From: Rhizobium sp.
GTDB taxonomy: Bacteria; Pseudomonadota; Alphaproteobacteria; Rhizobiales; Rhizobiaceae
Reading direction: 5' to 3'
Assembly (NCBI GenBank): GCA_027533385.1
Contig: JAPZUE010000034.1
Coordinates: 1-64,000, forward strand
Length of the DNA stretch: 64,000 bases
In this document: positions 1 through 7,845 of the stretch, piece by piece
Layout: every line of letters begins with the position of its first letter
Position numbering within the stretch: the stretch's first letter is position 1
Program-made: the position numbers and the translations under genes
The notes under the pieces: generated by a model
Seen by the model: only the letters and a program-made list of their open reading frames with translations
Told to the model about the DNA's origin: nothing
Databases searched by the model: none

Positions 1-182
1 AGCCGATCCCGGGCTCGATCACCTATGACAACGCCAACGTCCAGCTGGAAAAGGCACCCGCCGGTTCGACCTTCTTCCACACCTTCTCCAATGGTGACGG
101 CCGTGACGTCCGCGAAGTCTACAAGGTCAACGCCGACAAGATCGTGACCCTCGTCAACCGTCAGATCTCCAACGCTTCCTAA
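1..182 (+). CDS. small secreted protein, array copy 1 (5' end outside window)
   Basis: Only the last 59 codons are present; the window opens inside a Gln codon of the mature region. The readable part, beginning PIPGSITYDNAN and ending NRQISNAS, matches the mature part of the two complete copies downstream almost residue for residue. Its C-terminus (KIVTLVNRQISNAS) is closer to copy 3 than to copy 2. The TAA stop lies at 180-182. Function is unknown; I recognise no named domain. By analogy with the full copies it should be exported to the periplasm or outside the cell. The start and signal peptide cannot be seen here. Confidence 0.85.
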   Translation, partial: PIPGSITYDNANVQLEKAPAGSTFFHTFSNGDGRDVREVYKVNADKIVTLVNRQISNAS

Positions 183-305
183 TCCGAAGCATCCCAACAC
201 GCGCCTCCCAAGACGCAAAACCCCTTGGCGGCCGGTCCGGTCCCCTCGCCCCCGTCCCCCAAACCGGGCCGCCGCCACACCCAACGCACACAAGGAACAA
301 CGACC

Positions 306-554
306 ATGAAGACCATCATCTCCGCAGCCCTCATCGCTCTCGCAGCCGGCACCTCCGCTTTCGCAGCCGTTCAGCCGATCCCGGGCTCGATCACCTATGA
401 CAACGCCAACGTCCAGCTGGAAAAGGCCCCCGCCGGTTCGACCTTCTTCCACACCTTCTCCAATGGTGACGGCCGCGACGTCCGCGAAGTCTACAAGGTG
501 AACGCCGACAAGTCGGTCAGCCTTGTCAGCCGCTCGATCTCCAACGCTTCGTAA
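306..554 (+). CDS. small secreted protein, array copy 2
   Basis: An 82-residue protein with a clear Sec signal peptide (residues 1-20, MKTIISAALIAL core, cleavage predicted after AFA). The mature chain of about 62 residues has no cysteine, is rich in Thr/Ser/Asn and looks beta-prone; it contains PIPGSITYDNANVQLEKAP and HTFSNGDGRDVREVYKV. The ATG was chosen because AAGGAA lies just upstream and the signal peptide begins there; a longer in-frame start at 225 would put a Pro/Arg-rich tail before the signal. It is the second of three tandem paralogues. It differs from copies 1 and 3 near the C-terminus (KSVSLVSRSISNAS). Function is unknown. Confidence 0.9.
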   Translation: MKTIISAALIALAAGTSAFAAVQPIPGSITYDNANVQLEKAPAGSTFFHTFSNGDGRDVREVYKVNADKSVSLVSRSISNAS

Positions 555-654
555 TCGCGAAGCCTTCACACACACCCTCTAGCGGCCGGCTCGGCCCCCT
601 CTCCCCGCCCCACTGAGCCGCCGCCCACCCCACGCGACACAAGGAACCAAGACC

Positions 655-903
655 ATGAAGACCATTCTCTCCGCCGCCCTGATCTCCCTCGTTGCCGGTT
701 CGGCCGCTTTCGCCGCCGTCCAGCCGATCCCGGGCTCGATCACCTATGACAACGCCAACGTCCAGCTGGAAAAGGCACCCGCCGGTTCGACCTTCTTCCA
801 CACCTTCTCCAACGGTGACGGCCGTGACGTCCGCGAAGTCTACAAGGTGAACGCCGACAAGACCGTGACCCTCGTCAACCGTCAGATCTCCAACGCCTCC
901 TGA
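655..903 (+). CDS. small secreted protein, array copy 3
   Basis: An 82-residue exported protein with signal peptide MKTILSAALISLVAGSAAFA and a mature sequence nearly identical to copies 1 and 2. The ATG at 655 follows AAGGAA. The signal-peptide codons differ from copy 2 at many positions, while the central mature segment differs by only about five mostly synonymous bases. It is the last copy of the array and is followed by a strong intrinsic terminator. I know of no characterised homologue. High expression of an abundant periplasmic or secreted product is possible but is inference. Confidence 0.9.
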   Translation: MKTILSAALISLVAGSAAFAAVQPIPGSITYDNANVQLEKAPAGSTFFHTFSNGDGRDVREVYKVNADKTVTLVNRQISNAS

Positions 904-921
904 TTCCAGGGTGCGTGTGGG

Positions 922-952
922 GCCCCGGGGCGCAAGTCCCGGGGCTTTTTTT
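922..952 (+). terminator. intrinsic terminator after the secreted-protein array
   Basis: A perfect 8-bp stem, GCCCCGGG (922-929) with CCCGGGGC (938-945), is followed by seven T residues (946-952). It lies 18 bp past the stop of copy 3, so it should end transcription of the array. Confidence 0.9.
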
Positions 953-1034
953 GTGTTTGCGAGAGAGTCCAGACTTGGACATTCCCCGCACCGAATTCGA
1001 TGGCTATGGTGCGGCGACATCACGGGAAACAAAA

Positions 1035-1421
1035 ATGCGCGCCAAACAGCTCCTCATCTGCCTCGCCCTCACCCTCGCCGGAACATCCGCCCTCTCCGCC
1101 AAGGAAAACCGCTGCGGCTGGATCCAGAATCCCACACCCGGAAACTACTGGCTCGATGATGGTGAAGGTTCATGGATGCTGATGACGCAAGGCTCCGACA
1201 TCGAGCCGCTCGGCATGGAGAACATGCCTGATTTCACCACCGGGGATTTCGTCGAGACGAACGGCTACTACGGCTATGCCTGCGGCTGCATCGAGGCTGA
1301 AACCGAGCGCAGTACTGCGTTCGGCGACGCATTTCTTGGCAGGATTTCCGCGATTTACGCCGTAAAGCAGCTGCCGATCAGCCAGTGCCGCGCCGACAAG
1401 GCCCTGCCCTCGCCGGAATAG
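1035..1421 (+). CDS. DUF4087-type secreted protein
   Basis: A 128-residue protein with an N-terminal signal peptide (MRAKQLLICLALTLAG, cleavage near ALSA). The mature part opens with ENRCGWIQNPTPGNYWL and has further cysteines in YACGCIE and ISQCR, so disulfides in the periplasm are likely. The RCGWI-NPTPGN-W-D signature matches the DUF4087 family, whose function is unknown. I chose the ATG at 1035 because it begins the signal peptide; the open frame extends 40 codons further upstream across the terminator, which is unlikely to be coding. The gene is convergent with, and abuts, the Lrp-type regulator on the other strand. Confidence 0.8.
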   Translation: MRAKQLLICLALTLAGTSALSAKENRCGWIQNPTPGNYWLDDGEGSWMLMTQGSDIEPLGMENMPDFTTGDFVETNGYYGYACGCIEAETERSTAFGDAFLGRISAIYAVKQLPISQCRADKALPSPE

Positions 1422-1886
1422 TCAACGCGCGTAGTCGACGGGTACAGAAAGCCCCTGCTTGAGAACTTCCATCGAGATCGATGCAGAAACATCAAAGAGT
1501 TCGACGCGCTTCACCAGGCGACGATAGACGACGTCGTAATGCTCGACGCGCGGCAGCACCAGCTTGAGGATATAGTCGTAATGCCCCGTCAGACGATGGG
1601 CTTCGACAATCTCCGAGATATCGCTGATCGCGCGACGAAATTCCTCGATCCAGTCGTCGGCATGATGGGCCGTCTTCACCAGGGCATAGACCGTGGTCGG
1701 CACCCCGATTTTCTCGCGATCGAGGACGACGATGCGCCGGGCGATATAGCCCTGTTCCTCCAGCTTCTGGATCCGCCGCGAGCAGGCGGACGTTGACAAG
1801 GCCACGCGCTCGGCGAGATCCGCAACCGGGATGCTGGCATCCTGCTGCAACAGATCGAGAATCTTCCTGTCTCTTTCGTCGATCAC
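1422..1886 (-). CDS. Lrp/AsnC-family transcriptional regulator
   Basis: From this start the protein has about 154 residues, the usual length for Lrp/AsnC. It begins with a winged helix-turn-helix (IDERDRKILDLLQQDAS, then LAERVALSTSACSRRIQKLEEQGYI), followed by the RAM/AsnC ligand-binding domain (residues about 60-150, with RLTGHYDYILKLV). I chose the GTG at 1886 because GGAG lies seven bases upstream and family members start at this point; an ATG at 1901 is the alternative. The gene is divergent from the racemase at 2051, so an amino-acid-responsive regulator probably controls it through the shared 164-bp gap. The ligand is not known. Confidence 0.85.
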   Translation of the reverse strand: MIDERDRKILDLLQQDASIPVADLAERVALSTSACSRRIQKLEEQGYIARRIVVLDREKIGVPTTVYALVKTAHHADDWIEEFRRAISDISEIVEAHRLTGHYDYILKLVLPRVEHYDVVYRRLVKRVELFDVSASISMEVLKQGLSVPVDYAR

Positions 1887-2050
1887 GCCACATCTCCACA
1901 TGCATCGGCTTTCAATGCGCAAAAAATATGCGCATATTCATCATATCGCGCCAACTGGAGCGCGCCAAGCCCTGTTCTCGATCCGATCATTGCAACCCAA
2001 TCGCGCCGGATGCGCGTCATGATCTTCGCATCAAACGACGGAGACGAGAC

Positions 2051-2764
2051 ATGAAGACGATTGGCCTGATTGGCGGGATGAGTTTCGAGAGTTCGGCGGT
2101 CTATTATCGCCAGGTCAACGAGGCCGTACGCGCTCGCCTCGGCGGTCTGGCCTCAGCCGAAGTCCTGATGCACTCGGTCAATTTCGAAGAGATCGTCGCC
2201 CTGCAAAAGGCCGGTCGCTGGGATCTCGCCGCCAAGCGGCTGGGCGATGTTGCCTCGGGCCTTGAAAAGGCGGGCGCCGCCTGTGTTCTCATCTGCACCA
2301 ACACCATGCATATGGTCGCCGATGAGGTCGAGGCGCAGCTGAGCGTACCGCTGGTCAACATCATCGACGAAACCGCCCGCGCCCTGAAGGCCGGCGGTGC
2401 CAAGCGTCCGCTGCTGCTCGCGACCCGCTACACCATGGAACAGCCCTTCTATGCCGAGCGTATGAAACGCCACGGCATCGAGATCATGGTGCCGGACGAA
2501 GCGGGACGGACCGCAACCCATGACATCATCTTCGACGAACTTTGCGCCGGCCGCATTCTCGAACCGTCGCGTGACAGGCTTCTCGAGATCATCGAGCAGG
2601 CAAAGGCCGAGGGCGCCGACAGCGTGATCCTCGGATGCACCGAGATCTGCCTCATCCTCGATCCGGCAGATCTTCCACTCGAAGGCTACGATTCCACCAC
2701 GATCCACGCCGAGGCCGCGGTCGAATTCGCGCTTGCCGACATTAGCGCGATGCGCGCTGCCTGA
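2051..2764 (+). CDS. aspartate/glutamate racemase family protein
   Basis: 237 residues of the Asp/Glu racemase superfamily (YgeA/RacX-like), cofactor-independent enzymes that interconvert L- and D-amino acids with two cysteines. Both catalytic cysteines are visible: ICTNTMH in the first half and LGCTEI in the second. The N-terminus MKTIGLIGGMSFESS is the family start signature. The gene is divergent from an Lrp-type regulator, which suggests amino-acid-responsive control. Substrate is uncertain: Asp, Glu or a broad-specificity D-amino acid role are all possible. The downstream neighbour pdxJ is on the other strand. Confidence 0.85.
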   Translation: MKTIGLIGGMSFESSAVYYRQVNEAVRARLGGLASAEVLMHSVNFEEIVALQKAGRWDLAAKRLGDVASGLEKAGAACVLICTNTMHMVADEVEAQLSVPLVNIIDETARALKAGGAKRPLLLATRYTMEQPFYAERMKRHGIEIMVPDEAGRTATHDIIFDELCAGRILEPSRDRLLEIIEQAKAEGADSVILGCTEICLILDPADLPLEGYDSTTIHAEAAVEFALADISAMRAA

Positions 2765-2779
2765 TCGGGCAGCCTTGGG

Positions 2780-3532
2780 TCAGATCTTCTGACCACAGGC
2801 ACGGCAGAACCGTCTCACCGTTTCTGCCATGCCATATTCCAGCGCGTCAGCGGTCAGGCCGTGACCGATCGAGACTTCTGCAAGATGCGGGATCCGCTTC
2901 ACCAGCATCGGCAGGTTGGCAACCGTCAGGTCGTGTCCGGCATTGACCTCGAGCCCCACCGCCTTTGCAGCATCGGCAGTCCGGCCCAGCAACTCGACCT
3001 GGCGAGCAGCTTCTTCCGGATCGTTGTAGCAGCCACCATAGGGGCCCGTGTAAAGCTCGACCCGTTCGGCACCGGTCGCCTTTGCCAGAGCCATCGGTTC
3101 TGCTTCACCATCGCCATCGACGAACAGCGAGACGCGCATCCCCCTGCTCCGCAGCCGCGACACGACGCCCTTCAGAAATTCCTGGTGGCGGACGAGATCC
3201 CAGCCATGATCCGAGGTGGCCTGGGACGGATCATCCGGCACGAGTGTGACCTGTTCCGGTTCGGTGGCCTCGCAAAGCGCCAGGAAATCCTCGCTCGGAT
3301 ATCCCTCGATGTTGAATTCGGCAGCAGGAAACTCGTCGTCGATCAGAGCCCTCAGCACCGGCAGATCGCTGAAACGGATATGGCGCTGGTCGGGGCGTGG
3401 ATGCACCGTCAGCCCACTGGCACCGGCCTTCAAGGCGATCCGGCCAAGACCGGCCACATCGGGCCAAGGCAGGTCACGGCGATTGCGAAGCATGGCGATG
3501 GCATTGAGATTGACGGAGAGCTTGGCAGGCAT
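2780..3532 (-). CDS. pdxJ: pyridoxine 5'-phosphate synthase PdxJ
   Basis: 250 residues. PdxJ condenses 1-deoxyxylulose 5-phosphate with 3-amino-2-oxopropyl phosphate to form pyridoxine 5'-phosphate in the DXP-dependent vitamin B6 pathway. Family blocks seen are [13 protein letters not shown] at the start, [46 protein letters not shown] and EVSIGHGL. The start [10 protein letters not shown] follows family practice; the open frame runs 41 codons further upstream with no PdxJ similarity. A Trp/Gly segment SDHGWDL replaces the usual loop, as in other proteobacterial PdxJ. It stands alone, convergent with the racemase. Confidence 0.95.
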   Translation of the reverse strand: MPAKLSVNLNAIAMLRNRRDLPWPDVAGLGRIALKAGASGLTVHPRPDQRHIRFSDLPVLRALIDDEFPAAEFNIEGYPSEDFLALCEATEPEQVTLVPDDPSQATSDHGWDLVRHQEFLKGVVSRLRSRGMRVSLFVDGDGEAEPMALAKATGAERVELYTGPYGGCYNDPEEAARQVELLGRTADAAKAVGLEVNAGHDLTVANLPMLVKRIPHLAEVSIGHGLTADALEYGMAETVRRFCRACGQKI

Positions 3533-3663
3533 GACGGCATGATCCAGCGATGGAGAGTTTCGCGGGCATCCATACGTCATCGCGCGAACGAAGGCCAACG
3601 AGAATCGCGAATGCTCCGATGCGGGAAATTGATGAATAGCAACAGCGTTCACCACCTAGACTT

Positions 3664-3679
3664 TGGGGTATTGACCCCA
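3664..3679. promoter_or_regulatory. short inverted repeat in the pdxJ / 3784 divergent gap
   Basis: TGGGGT (3664-3669) and ACCCCA (3674-3679) are perfect inverted copies separated by ATTG. They sit about 105 bp before the gene at 3784, within a 251-bp gap between divergent genes. This could be an operator; nothing identifies the protein that would bind it. Confidence 0.3.
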
Positions 3680-3783
3680 CTCCCCCATGGCTTAGTCAGA
3701 AGCAGATTGTGACGGATCGCACACTTGAGCACGGCATGCGCCAATGTGGTGTGCGGCACCGCTGACGTCTGGGAGCAAGAATA

Positions 3784-4764
3784 TTGACGGATGCCAGGAT
3801 CGATGGCCAGGAGGTCACGGACGCCCTGCAGCGGGTTCTGTCCAGTCGCACCTTCGCCCGCTCGGAGCGTCTGCGGGCCTTCCTCAAATTCATTGTCGAG
3901 ATGGAGCAGGTCGGCCTCGCCCATCAGCTGAAGGGCTACACGATCGGCATCGACGTCTTTAGTCGTGGCGACGGCTTCGATCCCGGAACGGATCCGCTGG
4001 TGCGGGTGCAGGCAGGCAAACTCCGGAAGCTCCTGAACCAGTTCTATTCCAGCGAAGGTCGCGCCGAGCCGCTTCGCATCCGGATTCCCACAGGCGGTTA
4101 TGTCCCGATCTACGAGAGGCCCGCAGACGATAGGCGGCAGCCGCAGGACGACAGCGGCTTTGATGTCGACAAACCGCGCTCTGCACAGCACGCCGAAAAC
4201 AGTGTCGGCAAGGGCAGCAAGGCCCTGCCGCGATTGTTCATCCGTCAACCGGATCCTGCCGATCACCTGGCATCCGTCTTTGTCAACGCCACCCGCCTCT
4301 GGAGCAACCGGCTATGGGCCGTCGCGATCGCTGGCGCTGACGACGAACCGACTTTGGAAGGCGGAGCTGCCCACCCGCTGCATTTCGAATTGCGGGCGGA
4401 AGCGCTGGGGGCGACGGCCATAAAGCTCGGCTTGCGCCATCTCCTATCGGACGGAGAGGTGCCCGTGGGCACCAGCATTTACGAAACGTCCGGTGACATC
4501 CTCGATCTCGGCATGATCGCCAATCAGTTTGCGGCAGCAAGCCTGACGATCCCCGGCGCCATCTACCGTTTCTGCCATGCCAACGCCCTGTCGACCGGAC
4601 AGATGAAGTGCCTCGAAGCGACCTACCGCTACACACTCGAGCTTACCGACGCTGCCTATGTCAGCGCTCGACGCTGCCAGCAACAATGGGCCGGCCTTGG
4701 CCCGGGCAGCGAGGTCATCACCGAAATCACCAAGCTGATCAGCCTTTCGGCGCTCGCCCGCTGA
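3784..4764 (+). CDS. uncharacterised protein with N-terminal winged-helix-like domain
   Basis: 326 residues. Residues about 8-105 (LSSRTFARSERLRAFLKF, HQLKGYTIGIDVF, GFDPGTDPLVRVQAGKLR, RIPTGGYVPIY) match the N-terminal module that in rhizobia and acidobacteria precedes adenylate cyclase, TPR or TolB-like output domains; it resembles an OmpR/CadC-type DNA-binding domain. Here the rest (about 140-326) shows no cyclase or TPR signature that I recognise. It retains the FVNATRLWSN and ALGATAIKLGLRHLL patterns often seen in such proteins after the N-terminal module. The TTG start is chosen because GGGAG lies eight bases upstream. No transmembrane segment is evident. The role is probably regulatory, not established. 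Confidence 0.6.
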   Translation: MTDARIDGQEVTDALQRVLSSRTFARSERLRAFLKFIVEMEQVGLAHQLKGYTIGIDVFSRGDGFDPGTDPLVRVQAGKLRKLLNQFYSSEGRAEPLRIRIPTGGYVPIYERPADDRRQPQDDSGFDVDKPRSAQHAENSVGKGSKALPRLFIRQPDPADHLASVFVNATRLWSNRLWAVAIAGADDEPTLEGGAAHPLHFELRAEALGATAIKLGLRHLLSDGEVPVGTSIYETSGDILDLGMIANQFAAASLTIPGAIYRFCHANALSTGQMKCLEATYRYTLELTDAAYVSARRCQQQWAGLGPGSEVITEITKLISLSALAR

Positions 4765-4951
4765 TCGATAGCCGCAGGGCTCACCATCGGTGACAGGCCG
4801 CACCGAAATTTTATTTTATGCATCTCGAATATACTATACGCTGCAGGACAGGCGGAGATTCGAGAACGGGAGCAGACAAGACACAGAAACATCAAAAACG
4901 GCGGACCATCGGCTTGAGCAGACGCGTCGACACTGAACATGGAGGGGGAAC

Positions 4952-5638
4952 ATGTCGAACGGAACACACCATCTGCAACCGATCACCACCACATCCGGCC
5001 AGTCCGGAATGGACATGATCTTTCCCGACATCGTCCTGCTGAAGGAGCCACCCAAAGACCCCGTGGCGATCGCGGACATGGCGGAATTCTTTGGGGTGAC
5101 CCACAGAACACTGCACTTCTATGAGGAAAAGGGGCTGATCAAGGCCCAGCGCATCGGGCTGATGCGGGTCTATGGTCGCAACGAAGTGGCCCGAATGGCA
5201 CTCATCAATATCTGCCGCGAGGTCGGCATGCCGATCTCCGTCATCCAGGATCTCTTCGACACACTCTCGACGGCGACATCGAAAAGCGAGGCAAATCTGA
5301 TCCTGGAGGAAACGCTCATCGCCCGGCGCCGTGAGCTGGCCGCCAATCTTTCGACGGTGCATCGCCAGCTCCAGCAGCTGAACATCTTGCTGGAGCATGA
5401 GGAAACTCAGGCAAAGCGCACATCGACCGAACAGAAGGGACCAAGCCTGACGGAGATGGAAGCGCGGTGCCTGCAGTTGATGGCCGAGGGCTACACGCCA
5501 ATCCGCATCGCACGGACACTGGAGCTGAAGATGGACGAGGTCGCCGCCGTCGAAGCGAGCATCGTTGGCAAACTCGATGCCCAGAACCGCTTCCAGGCGG
5601 TCGCGAAAGCCGTTCTCCTCGGGATGGTGGCAAACTGA
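4952..5638 (+). CDS. MerR-family regulator with C-terminal LuxR-type HTH
   Basis: 228 residues. Residues about 37-110 form a MerR DNA-binding domain (IADMAEFFGVTHRTLHFYEEKGLI, then RVYGRNEVARMALI). A coiled segment follows (residues about 110-150), then residues about 165-225 (LTEMEARCLQLMAEGYTPIR, IARTLEL, LDAQNRFQAVAKAV) match a LuxR/GerE-type helix-turn-helix. No metal-binding cysteine pair of the MerR sensor kind is seen. A strong GGAGGGGG ribosome site lies before the ATG. The next gene is the DUF4405 membrane protein, 86 bp downstream on the same strand, and may be its target. Two DNA-binding domains in one chain is unusual. Confidence 0.8.
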   Translation: MSNGTHHLQPITTTSGQSGMDMIFPDIVLLKEPPKDPVAIADMAEFFGVTHRTLHFYEEKGLIKAQRIGLMRVYGRNEVARMALINICREVGMPISVIQDLFDTLSTATSKSEANLILEETLIARRRELAANLSTVHRQLQQLNILLEHEETQAKRTSTEQKGPSLTEMEARCLQLMAEGYTPIRIARTLELKMDEVAAVEASIVGKLDAQNRFQAVAKAVLLGMVAN

Positions 5639-5724
5639 GCCCCCTGCCGGATAGGGTTGCCGATCATCAATTGTGGAGGAAGTTTAACGGGACAGGGCGA
5701 TAGACCAGGATTAGGAGCAAGGCG

Positions 5725-6264
5725 ATGTCAACGACTGAGGCCTTCTCCATCATGCCGAATCTCCTGTCCCGCTATGCAACACCCTTCACCACCGGGCTCT
5801 TCCTCGTCTCTTTGATTTCGGGAATTGCACTGTTTTTCCATTTCGGCACGACCGCCTTCCGCGAGATGCATGAATGGCTGAGCATGGTGCTGATCCTGCC
5901 TTTCGTCCTGCATGTCTGGAAGAACTGGCGGCCGTTTCTTGCCTATTTCAAGCGCCTGCCCATGGCACTGTCGCTCGGCCTCTGTCTGGTCGCCGGCCTC
6001 GTCTTTGCCTGGCCGGCCATGACCGGTTCGGCAAGCGGCGCAGGCGGCAATCCGGCCTTTGCCATGGTCAACGTCGTTGCCGCGGGCACGCCGGGTCAGG
6101 TTGCCCCACTGCTCGGGAAAACAGAGGCCGAAGTTGTCGATGCGTTGAAACAGGGCGGCTTCACGGCAGCGGATGGCGCAAAGCCGCTGACCGAAATCGC
6201 GACGGCCTCCGGCAAGGACACGATGGAACTGATGGCCACGCTGACCGCCCTCAAAGCCAGGTAA
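5725..6264 (+). CDS. DUF4405-type membrane protein
   Basis: 179 residues. Three hydrophobic helices are visible, at about residues 16-38, 50-65 and 78-95. The middle one carries two histidines 14 residues apart (MHEWLSMVLILPFVLHVWKNW), the arrangement used for heme ligation in cytochrome b561-like and DUF4405 proteins. The C-terminal half (LLGKTEAEVVDALKQGGF, TEIATASGKDTMELM) is a soluble helical domain. AGGAG precedes the ATG. The protein is probably an inner-membrane electron-transfer component; this is inference from the family. It follows the MerR/LuxR regulator on the same strand. Confidence 0.7.
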   Translation: MSTTEAFSIMPNLLSRYATPFTTGLFLVSLISGIALFFHFGTTAFREMHEWLSMVLILPFVLHVWKNWRPFLAYFKRLPMALSLGLCLVAGLVFAWPAMTGSASGAGGNPAFAMVNVVAAGTPGQVAPLLGKTEAEVVDALKQGGFTAADGAKPLTEIATASGKDTMELMATLTALKAR

Positions 6265-6280
6265 GCTTTGTCAAGATCGC

Positions 6281-7411
6281 TCACCGGACGATAGTGAGCG
6301 TCTCTGCCGCGCGGGTGACGGCCGTATAGAGCCAGCGCTCGCGCGTATCGCGAAACGCCCAGCTCTCGTCGAACAGCACAACGTCGTTCCACTGCGAGCC
6401 CTGGGCTTTGTGGACCGTCAGCGCATAGCCGTAGTCGAACTCGTCGTAACGCTTGCGCGTCGACCACGGCACTTCGGTCTCGATGTCCTCGAAGGCCGCC
6501 TTCAGAAGCTTGATCTTCGCCGCCCCACGATCCATGTCGTCGTCTTCAGGCTTGATCAAGAGATTGATGCCCGGCTTCACCGTCTCGCGCGAAGACGTCA
6601 TGACCTGCCAGAGCGAGCCGTTGAGCAGGCCCTTCACCTGGTCGTTCCTCAGGCAGACCAGCTTGTCGCCGGCCTGCGGATAGTCGACGGTAAAGCCTTT
6701 GAGCTCGCGCAGGCGCATGTTGTAGCGCCGCCGTGTCTTGTTGGTTCCGACCAGCACCTGATCAGCCCCGAGCACGAGATCCTGCGTCACCTCGTTCTTT
6801 GAGATCACCCGAGCGGTATCGCCATAGTCGCCATACATGATCTCCTTGCCCTCGCGGATATGCATCGCGAGCTGGATGATCGGGTTGTCGCGCGCCTGGC
6901 GATGGATCTCGGTCAAGAGATAGTCCGGCTCCTGGTCGGTGAAAAAGCCGCCGCCGGAGACCGGTGGCAACTGGCCGGGATCGCCGAGCACCAGGATCGG
7001 CGTGCCGAAGCTCATCAGATCGCGCCCGAGCGCCTCGTCGACCATCGAGCATTCGTCGATGACGATCAGTGCGGCCTTGGCGACCGGGCTCTGGCGGTTG
7101 ATCGAGAACATCGGCGCAATCGACGTCTTGCCCGTCTCCTCGTCCTCCACCGCCTCTTCGCCGCGCGGTCGGTAGATCAGCGAATGAATGGTCTTGGCGT
7201 TGGAGGCCCCGCGCGAACGCAGCACCTGCGCTGCCTTGCCGGTAAAGGCCGCAAACAGCACGTCACCGTCGACATGTTCGGCGAAATGCTTGGCCAGCGT
7301 CGTCTTGCCCGTACCCGCATAGCCGAACAGGCGGAAGACGGGGGACTTCCCCTCCTTCAGCCATTTCGAAACGGCCTTGAGGGCCTCGTCTTGCTGGGGC
7401 GCGAATTGCAT
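6281..7411 (-). CDS. RecD/Dda-like ATP-dependent DNA helicase
   Basis: 376 residues. SF1B helicase motifs are present: Walker A GYAGTGKTTLA near residue 30, motif Ia FTGKAAQVLR, Walker B VIDECSMV, motif III LGDPGQLPP, and the C-terminal UvrD_C_2 block YGYALTVHKAQGSQW followed by LYTAVTRAAETL. It is much shorter than RecD and resembles phage Dda and the stand-alone helicases of alphaproteobacteria annotated as AAA-family ATPase. It likely unwinds DNA 5' to 3' in repair or replication restart. It is convergent with the DUF4405 gene and lies downstream of the nitrile hydratase operon, with no functional link apparent. Confidence 0.85.
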   Translation of the reverse strand: MQFAPQQDEALKAVSKWLKEGKSPVFRLFGYAGTGKTTLAKHFAEHVDGDVLFAAFTGKAAQVLRSRGASNAKTIHSLIYRPRGEEAVEDEETGKTSIAPMFSINRQSPVAKAALIVIDECSMVDEALGRDLMSFGTPILVLGDPGQLPPVSGGGFFTDQEPDYLLTEIHRQARDNPIIQLAMHIREGKEIMYGDYGDTARVISKNEVTQDLVLGADQVLVGTNKTRRRYNMRLRELKGFTVDYPQAGDKLVCLRNDQVKGLLNGSLWQVMTSSRETVKPGINLLIKPEDDDMDRGAAKIKLLKAAFEDIETEVPWSTRKRYDEFDYGYALTVHKAQGSQWNDVVLFDESWAFRDTRERWLYTAVTRAAETLTIVR

Positions 7412-7484
7412 GGCCTAGGTCATGCGCGGATTCGTAGGCCCGATGCAAGGCCAAAGCCGGCAATATCAGAACAAATCGTGCACA

Positions 7485-7841
7485 TCAGACCCTGAGCGGG
7501 TCGTTTGAAAGCTCGATCGGCGCGCCGTGCGGCGTCGCCTCGGCTGCCCGCTGCCAGCTTTCACGCAAGGCCTCGACGGTGTCGCGATCGGCGAGCCCCT
7601 TGCGCTCCAGCAGTCCCGCCAGGGCCGCGACCCAGGCATCGAAATAGTCGGATCCGTCTGCGGCCCGCTCCGGGCGATGCACTTCGGCGGACAGGCTGCC
7701 CGCCCATTCCGCCCAGCTGAACACGCCGCGCGCATGCAGATGCACGGTCATGGCAAAGGCCTGTGCCTGCCACGGCTCGGCAAAAACGGGTACTCCTTCG
7801 GGCGAGCGGGGCAGGCCCGGGGATGCCGTAAGATCGGTCAC
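7485..7841 (-). CDS. nitrile hydratase accessory (activator) protein
   Basis: About 118 residues from the GTG at 7841. It matches the nitrile hydratase accessory/activator family, small proteins resembling the beta-subunit N-terminal domain, which help insert cobalt into the alpha subunit. Characteristic blocks are VPVFAEPWQAQAFAMTVHLH, GVFSWAEWAGSLSAE and DYFDAWVAALAGLLE. The start is uncertain: the frame is open to 7877 inside the beta-subunit gene, and the GTG giving MTDLTASPGLP fits family N-termini. It overlaps or directly follows nthB, as expected for translational coupling in an alpha-beta-activator operon. Confidence 0.85.
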   Translation of the reverse strand: MTDLTASPGLPRSPEGVPVFAEPWQAQAFAMTVHLHARGVFSWAEWAGSLSAEVHRPERAADGSDYFDAWVAALAGLLERKGLADRDTVEALRESWQRAAEATPHGAPIELSNDPLRV

Positions 7842-7845
7842 CGTG

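Larger units (their letters stand above)
1..903 (+). repeat. tandem gene array of small secreted proteins (at least three units)
   Basis: Three units lie head to tail with spacings of 123 and 100 bp. The spacers are related to each other: both contain a C-rich CGGCCGG-type segment and end with ACACAAGGAAC before the ATG, so the duplicated unit includes the upstream region. The array continues past the left edge of the window, so the true copy number is unknown. Confidence 0.85.
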
